From Neorhizobium alkalisoli (GTDB lineage: Bacteria; Pseudomonadota; Alphaproteobacteria; Rhizobiales; Rhizobiaceae): a stretch of DNA of 64,000 nucleotides. The notes under the pieces are model-generated. The model was given only the letters and a program-made list of their open reading frames with translations, was not told where the DNA came from and did no database searches. The translations under genes and the position numbers were made by a program. The first letter of the stretch is position 1, and each line of letters starts with the position of its first letter. Location: contig NZ_VIWP01000007.1 in NCBI RefSeq assembly GCF_007829835.1, forward strand, positions 124,001 to 188,000. The letters are read 5' to 3'. Shown here in pieces: positions 41,180 to 50,530 of this stretch.

Positions 41180-43171
41180 ATGAGCGCAGCCGATAGCGGA
41201 GACGCGACGAAAACTGCACTTGCGCTGAATGTCAGGCGAGCGCAGGCGGCTGCCATGCTGGAGCGTATGCCCGGCACGATCGCCACCAATGCCGGCGTCT
41301 CCATCTCCGCCCTGCTCGTCACCTGCATCGATCGCGGTTTTACGCTGCATGCGCTGTGGTGGTTCGCCGCCGCGATCGGCACGCTGGCGCTGCGGCTGTT
41401 CGCCCATGATTTCATCCAGCGCTCCGACCTGCCCAGTCGCGCCCCGGAAACGCTGCTGAAGCTGATGACCTTCGGCGCGCTGATGTCGGGCCTCGTCTGG
41501 GCGGCGCTTCCCTATGCGATCGACAATTTTCATCCGCTCGGGCTCGATGGCTGCGTCTATATCCTGATGTGCGGCATGGGCACCGGCGCGGTGCTGATGG
41601 GAACCGGCCATAGCGCCAGCTCTCTCGCCTTCGCCCTGCCCGTGCATGTTTCGGTCATCGTCACCTTTCTTCTCACCGGCGAACTGAGCGGAATGCTGCT
41701 CGGGCTCAACGTGCTGGCGCTCACCATCGTGCTGTGCAAAAGCAGCACGAAAAGCGAAAGCATCGTGATCGGCAGCGTCAAGGCGCAGCTTTCCGCGACG
41801 GCGCTCGCCGTGTCGCTCTCCGGCGCCAATCGCGATATCCTGCTGGCCAATGAGCGGCTCGAGGCGATGGCGAACAGCGATCCGCTGACGGGGCTCGCCA
41901 ATCGCGCCGCCTTCAACGCGGCGCTCAATCACGGCATTACCGAAGCGACCGCCGAGGGTGGCCAGCTCGGCCTGCTGATCCTCGACCTCGACCGCTTCAA
42001 ATCGGTCAACGACACGTTTGGCCACAGTGTCGGTGATGCGCTGCTGATCGAGATCGCCGCGAGGCTGCGGGCCTCGATGGGCGAGACCGGCACGATCGCA
42101 AGGCTCGGCGGCGACGAATTCGCGATTATCATCGGCGGCGACAATGTCTGGCAGCAGGCGCAGGCAAGCGCGCAGGACATTCTGGTCCGCAGCCGGCAAC
42201 CGCTCGTCATCGACGGCCATCCCGTCACGATCGGTACCTCCATCGGCATCTCCCTGTTTCCGAGCCATGCCGCCAATGCCGAGGACCTGTTCATCTGCGC
42301 CGACATGGCGCTGTACCGTGCCAAGGATGGCGGCCGCGACCAGTGGCGCGCCTTCGACCCAGCCTTTCGCGCCGAGGCGGACCGCCGCCGCCAGATCGAA
42401 CACGACTTGGCCGAGGCGCTGGACGGCGCGCTGGAAGCCTGGTTCCAGCCGCAGGTGCAGCTTGCGACGGGAACGGTCGTCGGTTTCGAGGCGCTGGTGC
42501 GCTGGCGTCATCCGGTGCTGGGGCCGATCTCGCCGCCGGAAATCGTTGCAGCCGCCCAGAGCGCCAATCTTGCCGATCGCCTGACCGCGACCATCGCCGC
42601 CGCCGGCTGTCGGCTGCTGAACGACCTGCCCGGCCTCGGCCTGCCGCAGGCCACCGTCGCGATCAACGTCTCGCCGCGTGAGTTCGAACTCTACGATGTC
42701 GCCGATGTGCTGAACCGGGTGACGCGGGCGCATGGCATCGACCCGGCCTTGTTCGAGATAGAGATCACCGAGGAGGCGATTCTCGACGCACTGGTCTCCG
42801 GCCCGCAGCTGAAACAGATCGAACGCTCCGGCTACAAGCTCGCCGTCGACGACTTTGGCGCCGGCCATTCCTCGCTCGCCTATCTCGTCGGCCTCAAGGT
42901 CGACCAGCTGAAACTCGACCGCCGTTTCGTCACCGGCATCGAAACCAGCCGCCAGAACCAGGAAATCGTCGGCGCGATGATCGGCCTTGGCCGTGCGCTG
43001 TCGATGGACGTCGTCGCCGAAGGCGTGGAGACGAAGGACGAAGCCGAAACGCTCGCCGCCCTCGGCTGCTCCATCGTCCAGGGCTATTTTTTGGGCCGCC
43101 CGATGCCGGTGGAGAGATTGCCGCACTGGATCGAGGAGAAGCGCAAGAAGGTTGGGCACAGGGTGGCGTGA
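41180..43171 (+). CDS. Membrane-bound GGDEF-EAL protein
   Basis: 663 residues. Residues ~35-200 contain five or six helices ('LWWFAAAIGTLALRLFA', 'VSVIVTFLLTGEL'). The GGDEF domain starts near residue 235 ('ANSDPLTGLANRAAFNAAL') and its active site 'RLGGDEFAII' near residue 308 is intact. The EAL domain starts near 420: 'VGFEALVRWRHP', 'EIEITEEAIL', 'VDDFGAGHSSLAYL', 'VVAEGVETKDEAE', all catalytic motifs conserved. Both synthesis and breakdown of cyclic di-GMP are possible on sequence grounds. It probably controls motility or exopolysaccharide. Confidence 0.92.
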   Translation: MSAADSGDATKTALALNVRRAQAAAMLERMPGTIATNAGVSISALLVTCIDRGFTLHALWWFAAAIGTLALRLFAHDFIQRSDLPSRAPETLLKLMTFGALMSGLVWAALPYAIDNFHPLGLDGCVYILMCGMGTGAVLMGTGHSASSLAFALPVHVSVIVTFLLTGELSGMLLGLNVLALTIVLCKSSTKSESIVIGSVKAQLSATALAVSLSGANRDILLANERLEAMANSDPLTGLANRAAFNAALNHGITEATAEGGQLGLLILDLDRFKSVNDTFGHSVGDALLIEIAARLRASMGETGTIARLGGDEFAIIIGGDNVWQQAQASAQDILVRSRQPLVIDGHPVTIGTSIGISLFPSHAANAEDLFICADMALYRAKDGGRDQWRAFDPAFRAEADRRRQIEHDLAEALDGALEAWFQPQVQLATGTVVGFEALVRWRHPVLGPISPPEIVAAAQSANLADRLTATIAAAGCRLLNDLPGLGLPQATVAINVSPREFELYDVADVLNRVTRAHGIDPALFEIEITEEAILDALVSGPQLKQIERSGYKLAVDDFGAGHSSLAYLVGLKVDQLKLDRRFVTGIETSRQNQEIVGAMIGLGRALSMDVVAEGVETKDEAETLAALGCSIVQGYFLGRPMPVERLPHWIEEKRKKVGHRVA

Positions 43172-43267
43172 GGGGCGACAAAAGCCCTTCGACATCGTTT
43201 CCCTTTTGTACTCTTTTCTCCCCGTCCGCCTCTTCACATCGGCCAAGAGTCTCTCCATATTCGCGGC

Positions 43268-46216
43268 ATGGCCAAAGCTCCGAAAAAATCCGCGCCCGAA
43301 AACCGTGAAGACCATTCCGGTTTCGGAGAATCTCCCCAGGCATCGTTTGAAGGCGCTCCCCTTTCCGCGCCCTTGTCGGGCAGCGTTTCCGACTGGGTGA
43401 AACAGCTCGAGGCGGAGGCGGAAGCGTCCGGCATCGAGACGCAGCGCGAAATCGCCTCCAAGGCCGGCAAACACCGCAAGAAGATCGAGATCGCCGCCCG
43501 CGAGGAAGCGATCAAGGCGGCGGCGAAGGAGAAGCCGAAGACGGCCAAAAACACGACGGCCAGCAAGACCGCGCGCGGCGTGTCGATCGGCGCCTCGTCG
43601 GATCCCAAGACCCGTGCCGCGGCCGGCCTCAATCCCGTCGCCGGTCTCGACGTGTCGCTGGAAGAGGCCGAGACGCTGGCGACCGGCGCCGTCACCGCCA
43701 CGGTCGATGCGCTGTCAAAGCTGATCGAAAGTGGCAATCCGCTGTTCAAGGACGGCAAGCTCTGGACGCCGCACCGCCCTGCCCGGCCGGAAAAATCGGA
43801 AGGCGGCGTCGCCATCCGCATGGCGTCGGAATACAAGCCCGCCGGCGACCAGCCGACCGCCATCCGCGACCTCGTGGAAGGCATCAACAACAATGACCGT
43901 TCCCAGGTCCTGCTCGGTGTCACCGGCTCCGGCAAGACTTTTACCATGGCCAAGGTGATCGAGGAGACCCAGCGCCCCGCCGTCATTCTCGCGCCGAACA
44001 AGACGCTGGCCGCCCAGCTCTATTCCGAGTTCAAGAACTTTTTTCCGGACAACGCGGTCGAATATTTCGTTTCCTATTACGATTATTACCAGCCGGAAGC
44101 CTATGTGCCGCGCTCCGACACGTTCATCGAGAAGGAAAGCTCGATCAACGAACAGATCGACCGGATGCGCCACTCCGCCACCCGCTCGCTGCTGGAACGC
44201 GACGACTGCATCATCGTCGCCTCCGTCTCCTGCATCTATGGTATCGGCTCGGTCGAGACCTACACGGCCATGACGTTTCAGATGGAAGTGGGTGACCGGC
44301 TCGACCAGCGCCAGCTGCTCGCCGACCTCGTGGCGCAGCAATACAAGCGCCAGGACATCAATTTCATCCGCGGCTCGTTCCGGGTTCGCGGCGATACTAT
44401 CGAGATCTTTCCGGCCCACCTTGAAGATGCGGCATGGCGTATCTCGATGTTCGGCGACGAGATCGACGCGATCACCGAATTCGACCCGCTGACCGGCCAG
44501 AAGACCGGCGACCTGAAAAGCGTAAAAATCTACGCCAATTCGCACTATGTCACCCCGCGCCCCACCCTCAACGGCGCGATCAAATCGATCAAGGAAGAGC
44601 TGAAACACCGGCTGGCCGAACTGGAAAAGGGCGGCCGCCTGCTCGAAGCCCAGCGCCTCGAACAGCGCACCCGCTACGATATCGAAATGCTGGAAGCGAC
44701 CGGCTCCTGCGCCGGCATCGAAAACTATTCGCGTTATCTCACCGGCCGCAATCCCGGCGAACCGCCGCCGACTTTGTTCGAATATATCCCCGACAATGCC
44801 CTGCTCTTCATCGACGAAAGCCACGTTTCCGTCAGCCAGATCGGCGGCATGTATCGCGGCGACTTTCGGCGCAAGGCAACGCTGGCCGAATACGGTTTTC
44901 GCCTGCCGTCGTGCATGGACAACCGGCCGCTGCGTTTCGAGGAATGGGATGCGATGCGCCCGCTCACCGTCGCGGTTTCGGCCACGCCCGGCAATTGGGA
45001 AATGGAACAGTCCGGCGGCGTTTTTGCCGAACAGGTCATTCGCCCGACAGGCCTGATCGACCCGCCGGTGGAAGTGCGTTCCGCCCGCTCCCAGGTCGAC
45101 GACGTTTTAGGCGAAATCCGCGAAACCGCGGCAAAAGGATACCGCACGCTCTGCACCGTGCTGACCAAGCGCATGGCCGAGGACCTGACCGAATACCTGC
45201 ATGAACAGGGTGTTCGCGTCCGCTACATGCACTCGGATATCGACACGCTGGAACGCATCGAAATCATCCGCGACCTGCGCCTCGGCGCCTTCGACGTGCT
45301 GGTCGGCATCAACCTGTTGCGCGAGGGCCTCGACATTCCCGAATGCGGTTTCGTCGCCATTCTGGACGCCGACAAGGAAGGCTTTTTGCGCTCGGAGACG
45401 TCCCTTATTCAGACCATCGGCCGTGCCGCGCGTAACGTCGACGGCAAGGTCATCCTTTATGCCGACAACATTACCGGCTCGATGAAACGGGCGATGGAAG
45501 AAACCACCCGCCGCCGCGAAAAGCAGATGGCCTATAATGCCGAACACGGCATCACGCCGGAATCGGTGAAGGCAAAAATTTCCGACATTCTGGACTCGGT
45601 CTACGAACGCGACCATGTCCGCGCCGATATTTCCGGCGCCAGCGGAAAAGGCTTTGCGGATGGCGGCCATCTGGTCGGCAACAATCTGCAGAGCCATCTC
45701 AACGCGCTGGAAAAAAGCATGCGCGATGCCGCAGCCGATCTCGACTTCGAAAAGGCCGCCCGCCTGCGCGACGAAATCAAGCGCCTCAAGGCCGCCGAAC
45801 TGGCGACGATGGACGACCCGATCGCCCGCGACGAGGCGCGCGCCGTCGAAGGCGGCGGCAAGGCGGCCAAAAAAGCCGGAGCCGGCGCCGCTGCATCCCC
45901 GACCTCGCTTTTCCAGAAACCGGATCTCGACGACATGGGCCCGGGCACCGACACCGCCCGCCCGCTCTTCCGCCGCAACACGCTGGACGAAATGACCGTC
46001 GGCCGCACGGAAAAACCGGTTATCGGCAAGGTGCCGGAAAAGCCGGAAACCGAACCGGGCAAGCGCTTTTCACCTTTGCTCGAAGGCCAGCCGGAACGCG
46101 GCGACCCGCGCCCGATCGTGCGCGGCAAGGTGGGTGCCGGAAGTTACGAGGATGCCGTGGATGCGAAACAGCAGAAGCGGCGGACGAAGGGGAAGACCGG
46201 ACGGCCGGGGCGGTGA
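43268..46216 (+). CDS. uvrB: Excinuclease ABC subunit UvrB with N-terminal extension
   Basis: 982 residues against about 670 in E. coli. The first ~180 residues are Lys/Ala/Glu-rich and not part of the helicase core. The core has Walker A 'GVTGSGKTFTMAKV' (~residue 217), the damage-probing hairpin 'YYDYYQPEAYVPRSDTFIEK', 'LLFIDESHVSVSQIGGMYRG', helicase motif VI 'QTIGRAARNVDGKVILYADN', and the UvrC-binding UVR motif 'LEKSMRDAAADLDFEKAARL' near residue 815. A further ~100-residue tail follows. It recognises DNA lesions with UvrA and loads UvrC in nucleotide excision repair. Confidence 0.95.
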   Translation: MAKAPKKSAPENREDHSGFGESPQASFEGAPLSAPLSGSVSDWVKQLEAEAEASGIETQREIASKAGKHRKKIEIAAREEAIKAAAKEKPKTAKNTTASKTARGVSIGASSDPKTRAAAGLNPVAGLDVSLEEAETLATGAVTATVDALSKLIESGNPLFKDGKLWTPHRPARPEKSEGGVAIRMASEYKPAGDQPTAIRDLVEGINNNDRSQVLLGVTGSGKTFTMAKVIEETQRPAVILAPNKTLAAQLYSEFKNFFPDNAVEYFVSYYDYYQPEAYVPRSDTFIEKESSINEQIDRMRHSATRSLLERDDCIIVASVSCIYGIGSVETYTAMTFQMEVGDRLDQRQLLADLVAQQYKRQDINFIRGSFRVRGDTIEIFPAHLEDAAWRISMFGDEIDAITEFDPLTGQKTGDLKSVKIYANSHYVTPRPTLNGAIKSIKEELKHRLAELEKGGRLLEAQRLEQRTRYDIEMLEATGSCAGIENYSRYLTGRNPGEPPPTLFEYIPDNALLFIDESHVSVSQIGGMYRGDFRRKATLAEYGFRLPSCMDNRPLRFEEWDAMRPLTVAVSATPGNWEMEQSGGVFAEQVIRPTGLIDPPVEVRSARSQVDDVLGEIRETAAKGYRTLCTVLTKRMAEDLTEYLHEQGVRVRYMHSDIDTLERIEIIRDLRLGAFDVLVGINLLREGLDIPECGFVAILDADKEGFLRSETSLIQTIGRAARNVDGKVILYADNITGSMKRAMEETTRRREKQMAYNAEHGITPESVKAKISDILDSVYERDHVRADISGASGKGFADGGHLVGNNLQSHLNALEKSMRDAAADLDFEKAARLRDEIKRLKAAELATMDDPIARDEARAVEGGGKAAKKAGAGAAASPTSLFQKPDLDDMGPGTDTARPLFRRNTLDEMTVGRTEKPVIGKVPEKPETEPGKRFSPLLEGQPERGDPRPIVRGKVGAGSYEDAVDAKQQKRRTKGKTGRPGR

Positions 46217-46227
46217 GAACACATAGC

Positions 46228-47943
46228 TCAGCGAGGAGGCCGCTCTGTTGGGAGAAACCAAGTTCCGCAAAGTGAAAAATGTAGAAATTTCACGACCTCT
46301 GGAATTCCCCGGTGTGGGAAAAAAACGATAAAAGCCAGAAGCATCACGGGGTCATCACGAAGCCTCGGCGGGATATTCGGAGTATCTATATTGGAAGCTT
46401 CCTTCTGGACATCCGACCAAAGCCGTCTCCGCTCCAATATTCTAGTTTGGTTGTCACCGCTGGCCGCTCTCCACTGGAAGTAATCCCATGAGTTTTTGGG
46501 AAGAAATTGCAAGTGAGAGACCTTAGTCAAGTTTACCCAAATATCCTTCGCATAGCTCTTCAAATTTGATCGTACAAAGCAGTAAAATAGAGCCTCAGCA
46601 AAATAGGATGAATTTACGGTCACCTCGTCACCGACAGGCCCCTTATCGATATCAATAATGTTACCAATGAAATCCCGTATAGTATCCTCAGCATTGTGAT
46701 ACGGGGATGCTATATAGCCACCTTCTACTCGAAGAATTTGAGATAAAATAGATTTCAGCAGTCCATGCTCGGAAAAGTTCGCCAACATTGACGGATCTGT
46801 TTTATGCAAATTAAATATCACGCACAGTAATTGAGGAATAAAAAACTCCCCAAAAACCGGGCAGGTGAATAATCCCGGCTTAATAATGAATTCGATAGCC
46901 TTAGCGGCATCATCAGTTATTCCATCTGAATTTCCGCGATTATTGCGCTCAATACTTATCAGAGACAGTATTGCAGACGTCATCAATGCCCGAGGGCGCC
47001 AAAGAAAGTTATCCGACAGCGGAGGAGACGTTAAAAACATTACATTGTAATCTATTGGCTTTCCATCTGACCGCTCATTTTGTAGGTGATCTATATTTTT
47101 TCCAATTTCATCGGCAAGCTCGATTGCAGAGTCAAAAAATCCCTGCCTAGCGATAGACAAAATCATATCAGCTCGCGCGGAGCTAAAAATTGAATGGCGT
47201 TGACGGGAACATTCTAACGCAACAAACAATGCGGCATACGCAGAAGAAACTGCGATGTGATTGCGTAGGTTCTCGTAATTTCGAATACCGAAGCTAACGA
47301 ATAGAGATGCCGAGATTTGCCTTCGTTCGAATTCTATCTTTGATAAAGCTTCATCCGCCGGGCTTATTTTTAGTATCTCATCAAGCCCTTCCGATATTAT
47401 ATCGAGCCTAGCTGACTTTCTACCGTCTTCATTGTAAAGCCGAATTATCTTTTCATGTATCGAGAAACTATCAGTCCAAAACGAAGTAGAATGCTTTATC
47501 GCAAAATCTAGAAGCATGCCTCTGGAAATTATTCTAAGCCTCTGATTTTTATGAAATCCACGCTTTTCATATCCAAAATTCAGATCATCAACAGCTCTCT
47601 GAACCTCCTCTTCAACTTCACCGTTTGTTACAATAAAACATTTGTGAGGAATATCTGGAATGCCAGGATAAACGATGCGCTGCTCAACAAGCTCATCCAA
47701 TTGTGGTTTCATTTCCCGGAATTGATTTAAGGTCAAACGGCCGCGTGGATTTCCCTTCAACTGAAAAGCACACGGCACGCCATCGGCATCAATTGAGACC
47801 ACATCTTTACCAAACTCTATGGCCATGTGACGCGTTGAATGCACCACAATATGCCCTTCGCCTGATAGCATTTGAAGAAAAGCAGACTGGTAGGCTCGCT
47901 CATTGATGCTATCCAACCAGTGTTCTATCAGCCTCTCTTGCAA
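46228..47943 (-). CDS. Restriction-endonuclease-like protein of a putative two-gene defence module
   Basis: 571 residues, starting with TTG at 47943 that has GGAGGAG 6 bases upstream, the best ribosome site of the region. The N-terminal ~150 residues suggest a PD-(D/E)xK nuclease: 'AFLQMLSGEGHIVVHST', then E43 and D47 in 'IEFGKDVVSID' and Q61-x-K63 in 'CAFQLKGN', followed by 'KCFIVTNGEV'. The remaining ~400 residues look helical with no family I recognise. It overlaps the upstream gene by 35 bases. It is AT-rich compared with its neighbours (for example 26 of 60 G+C in 46681-46740 against 34 of 60 in 44221-44280). Confidence 0.75.
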   Translation of the reverse strand: MQERLIEHWLDSINERAYQSAFLQMLSGEGHIVVHSTRHMAIEFGKDVVSIDADGVPCAFQLKGNPRGRLTLNQFREMKPQLDELVEQRIVYPGIPDIPHKCFIVTNGEVEEEVQRAVDDLNFGYEKRGFHKNQRLRIISRGMLLDFAIKHSTSFWTDSFSIHEKIIRLYNEDGRKSARLDIISEGLDEILKISPADEALSKIEFERRQISASLFVSFGIRNYENLRNHIAVSSAYAALFVALECSRQRHSIFSSARADMILSIARQGFFDSAIELADEIGKNIDHLQNERSDGKPIDYNVMFLTSPPLSDNFLWRPRALMTSAILSLISIERNNRGNSDGITDDAAKAIEFIIKPGLFTCPVFGEFFIPQLLCVIFNLHKTDPSMLANFSEHGLLKSILSQILRVEGGYIASPYHNAEDTIRDFIGNIIDIDKGPVGDEVTVNSSYFAEALFYCFVRSNLKSYAKDIWVNLTKVSHLQFLPKNSWDYFQWRAASGDNQTRILERRRLWSDVQKEASNIDTPNIPPRLRDDPVMLLAFIVFFPHRGIPEVVKFLHFSLCGTWFLPTERPPR

Positions 47944-48502
47944 GCCACTCCTCCTTCTTGCGCCGCATCAAGTCATCGAACTTTTTCTGCTCATTCCCTA
48001 CGTCTGGACTATTCATAAGCTTTCTAATTTGCTCACCAACTTCATCCCCGACAACGATTGTCGGTAATTTCGGCTGCCCAGACCGGTCAAAGTCAATCCA
48101 AACTTTTTCTAGCATCTTCAGTATTAAATCGAGTGAAATTGGCTTTCCCTCAGCGCTGACGACATTCCCCGTACGGGTTGTCGCATCCTCAACCACTTTG
48201 AAAAGCATCCGCTCCTGTTCGGAAGCCATTTCCAAGCCAATTGCATGGAAGCATTCGATAATTTCCGACCAATCACCATATAAAATCTTCTCCTTATCAA
48301 CGCTTACTTCAGAGGAGAATTTTCGAATTTCGGTTTCATCCCGCGTAGAATCTTCCCTAAATATCGAAGATCCATCGCCTTCAAATATTTTACTGCTCCG
48401 TATATTTCGAACTATATGAGAACTGGCACCTCTTATATCGACGATATACCGCATCAGTGCACCTTCGATATCGCTCTCAAGCTGGATAAAACGCTGCTGC
48501 AT
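47909..48502 (-). CDS. Unrecognised partner protein of the REase-like gene
   Basis: 197 residues from ATG 48502, which has GGAG 7 bases upstream; a TTG at 48544 would add 14. It is charged and appears mostly helical: 'QQRFIQLESDIEGALMRYIV', 'WSEIIECFHAIGLEMASEQE', then 'LDLILKMLEKVWIDFDRSG' and a basic C-terminus 'LMRRKKEEWLAREADRTLVG'. No family is recognised. It is translated first and overlaps the REase-like gene by 35 bases, so the two products are probably made together and may form a complex. Confidence 0.7.
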   Translation of the reverse strand: MQQRFIQLESDIEGALMRYIVDIRGASSHIVRNIRSSKIFEGDGSSIFREDSTRDETEIRKFSSEVSVDKEKILYGDWSEIIECFHAIGLEMASEQERMLFKVVEDATTRTGNVVSAEGKPISLDLILKMLEKVWIDFDRSGQPKLPTIVVGDEVGEQIRKLMNSPDVGNEQKKFDDLMRRKKEEWLAREADRTLVG

Positions 48503-49349
48503 TTCCTGACTCCACAGTGCAATTTTCACTTCGAACCATATCAACGCATTTTCTATTTCGCAGAGAACTCGACCACACGAAGAATTCTATGAATTTACAA
48601 GAAAAACAATAGAGATACCCCCTCACCCCGGTCGTATTTGATTGGTGGGTCTTGCTGCTTCCAAGTCAATATTTTTTTGCCACTCTTCGATCACCTCCAG
48701 CGTTTGACTGTCGGCCACTCTCTGGTCGCATCGCTTTACCCGTGCGCAAAAAGGTGAACGCCCCGCGCCGTTTCCTCAATAAAATCAATCCCTCAAATTT
48801 ATTTCATCCCCCACCCCAAAAACCTCCCGCACAATAGCCCTCGTTCCGTCACGGATACACCGGCAGGCGTGCCGGCGAGGCGGGATCGGCGCGGGGTGTG
48901 AGGGAGAGACGCAGGATCTCACATCCCGGGTTCGCGGAAAATGGTCTCCCTCCGGCGAGACGGGGAGTTTTGACGGGTTCGGACCGGCCCGTCATTTCTT
49001 GATGCCCGACCAGGGCGCCGGGCGTGCCTGTGCGGCACACAGGGTGGTTCGACGGACAAGTTTTGCCGGGCTTTTCAGTCCGCGACACTTTTCGGAAGAC
49101 CGGCGGAAAAGACCGTCCGGAAGAACCACGGCAGAGGGACCGAAGTCGCGGGCAAAAACCGCCGAACGGGGCGCCGAGAGGTGTCACCTATTTTTACTTT
49201 ACGAGGCAGCTTTGGGCGCCCCGTCCGTTCCAAGAAATTTTCGAGATCGCCAAGGGACACATGTGTTCTGCGAAAACCTGTGCGTGAAAAAAACGTTCGG
49301 TCCATCGGGCCGAAACCAGCCCGACCAGAGAGCAGAGGGAGTGCCAAAA
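48503..49349. other. 847-base region without a supported gene
   Basis: The left part (to about 48840) continues the AT-rich composition of the two-gene module and includes its upstream region. The right part (48840-49349) is GC-rich. Short open frames exist on both strands, but none has a ribosome site with a recognisable or protein-like product. It may contain a decayed insertion or the boundary of the acquired segment. No tRNA or direct repeat was spotted. Confidence 0.5.
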
Positions 49350-50207
49350 ATGTCCGTCAAGACCGAGACCGCCCTGCAGATCCTGATGCAGGCCGGGGAT
49401 TCCGGGGAACCGAAAGCGGCCGATCCCGGCGGCGCGCTGCTCGCAATGGCGCCAAAAGTGTCGGAGGCGGAGGTGGAGTCGCCTGCCCTGCCGATGGATT
49501 ATGAGATTGCCTTCCGCACGGCCGAGATGCTCGCCGTGCCCTTCCTGGTCTGCGGGTTGCGAAAATGTCGGCGGCAGACCATGTGCGGTTTCCATTATGG
49601 AAAAATCCTCATGCCCCGCTGCCTGCCCAATCTGGCGCCGAGCATGGCGGACGATTATCTCGCGCTTTATGACTGCGCCCGGCAGATTGCCGCCGACAGC
49701 GCCGGGCCGGGTTTTCTTGCCGCGGCAGCCGATCCGCTGTCGCAGGAATTGCAGGATGCGGCGGTCGAGATCGTCCGCGATACGATCCGCGATCCCTTGC
49801 GCAAAAAACGTTTTGACGCCTTCTGCCGCGGCCGGGAGAACCCGCCGGCCGCCCAAACCGTCCGGGCGGTCGTCGCCGATCCGGAGAGCGCAGGCGCCGG
49901 GATTTTGGCGCCCGGTGTTTTGGAGCCCGGAATTTTGGCGGCAGGCAGCACGGAGGCGCAAGGAGCGCTGCCGGAGAATGACCTTTTCGGCCCGGCCATT
50001 GCGGACTCTGCCGCCGCGCGTGGGGCAAAAGCCGTCGCTACGGCCGCGGTTCCGGCCTTGATGCCCGAGGCGGATCGGGACCGGGACGGTGATGACGTGG
50101 CGGAATGGGAGGCGCGGATTGCAGCGCTCTGCGGCAGTATCCGGCAGGCGTCGGATGAGGGTCCGGCGGTGCGTTTCTTCGACGGTGCCTTTGCGTGTAT
50201 CCGTTAA
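49350..50207 (+). CDS. Hypothetical protein
   Basis: 285 residues from ATG 49350 (AGAGGGAG upstream). Residues ~55-85 hold a cysteine cluster 'CGLRKCRRQTMCGFHYG'. A helical stretch follows ('SMADDYLALYDCARQIAADS'). Residues ~180-205 contain a short imperfect repeat of the kind 'GILAPGVLEPGILAAG'. The C-terminus is acidic then 'WEARIAALCGSIRQAS'. No family is recognised. It sits just to the right of the acquired-looking segment and is GC-rich, so it is more likely native than part of it. Confidence 0.65.
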   Translation: MSVKTETALQILMQAGDSGEPKAADPGGALLAMAPKVSEAEVESPALPMDYEIAFRTAEMLAVPFLVCGLRKCRRQTMCGFHYGKILMPRCLPNLAPSMADDYLALYDCARQIAADSAGPGFLAAAADPLSQELQDAAVEIVRDTIRDPLRKKRFDAFCRGRENPPAAQTVRAVVADPESAGAGILAPGVLEPGILAAGSTEAQGALPENDLFGPAIADSAAARGAKAVATAAVPALMPEADRDRDGDDVAEWEARIAALCGSIRQASDEGPAVRFFDGAFACIR

Positions 50208-50267
50208 ACCTGCATCAACCCCTGCATGGCATATCTCTGGCAACAGTGCATGACGGGAGAAAGACGC

Positions 50268-50489
50268 ATGGCAGCGATGAATGGGGCAATGGTCGGGTTC
50301 AAGAACACCAACAACCAGATTGTTTATGTCAACCCGGCGCAGGTGCTTTACGTCATCGCTTTCGAGCCAGACGTGACGATCATCGCCTTTGCCATGACCG
50401 GCCCCGGCGGCCAGCCCGCCAGCGTGCATGTGCGCGGCAGCGTCGATCTGGTCCAGTCCAAACTCTCGGGCACGATGCCGGCCCGCTAA
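50268..50489 (+). CDS. Small hypothetical protein
   Basis: 73 residues from ATG 50268 (GGGAGAAAGA upstream). It is almost entirely strand-like: 'GAMVGFKNTNNQIVYVNPAQ', then 'VLYVIAFEPDVTIIAFAMTG' and 'ASVHVRGSVDLVQSKL'. The pattern suggests a small beta barrel or sheet that may assemble as an oligomer, with 'VHVRGSVDLV' recalling short proteins of flagellar or phage origin. No family is assigned. It is 60 bases after the previous gene on the same strand. Confidence 0.65.
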   Translation: MAAMNGAMVGFKNTNNQIVYVNPAQVLYVIAFEPDVTIIAFAMTGPGGQPASVHVRGSVDLVQSKLSGTMPAR

Positions 50490-50530
50490 GGGCGGCACCT
50501 CTGGCACAACGGCCATCTACATGGCCGGTT

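Noticed and set aside
43172..43267. LexA box before uvrB
   Set aside because: The alphaproteobacterial GTTC-N7-GTTC or GAAC-N7-GAAC pattern is not present in this interval.
41087..43474. A 795-codon open frame on the minus strand
   Set aside because: Antisense to the GGDEF-EAL gene, whose catalytic motifs are all intact. No family resemblance in the antisense product.
48503..48840. tRNA or attachment site as an integration point for the AT-rich module
   Set aside because: No T-loop-like GGTTCGAATCC pattern or flanking direct repeat was seen near either boundary.
48652..49187. Short open frames on both strands between the AT-rich module and the 49350 gene
   Set aside because: Proline/arginine-rich translations without ribosome sites or similarity; typical of non-coding DNA.
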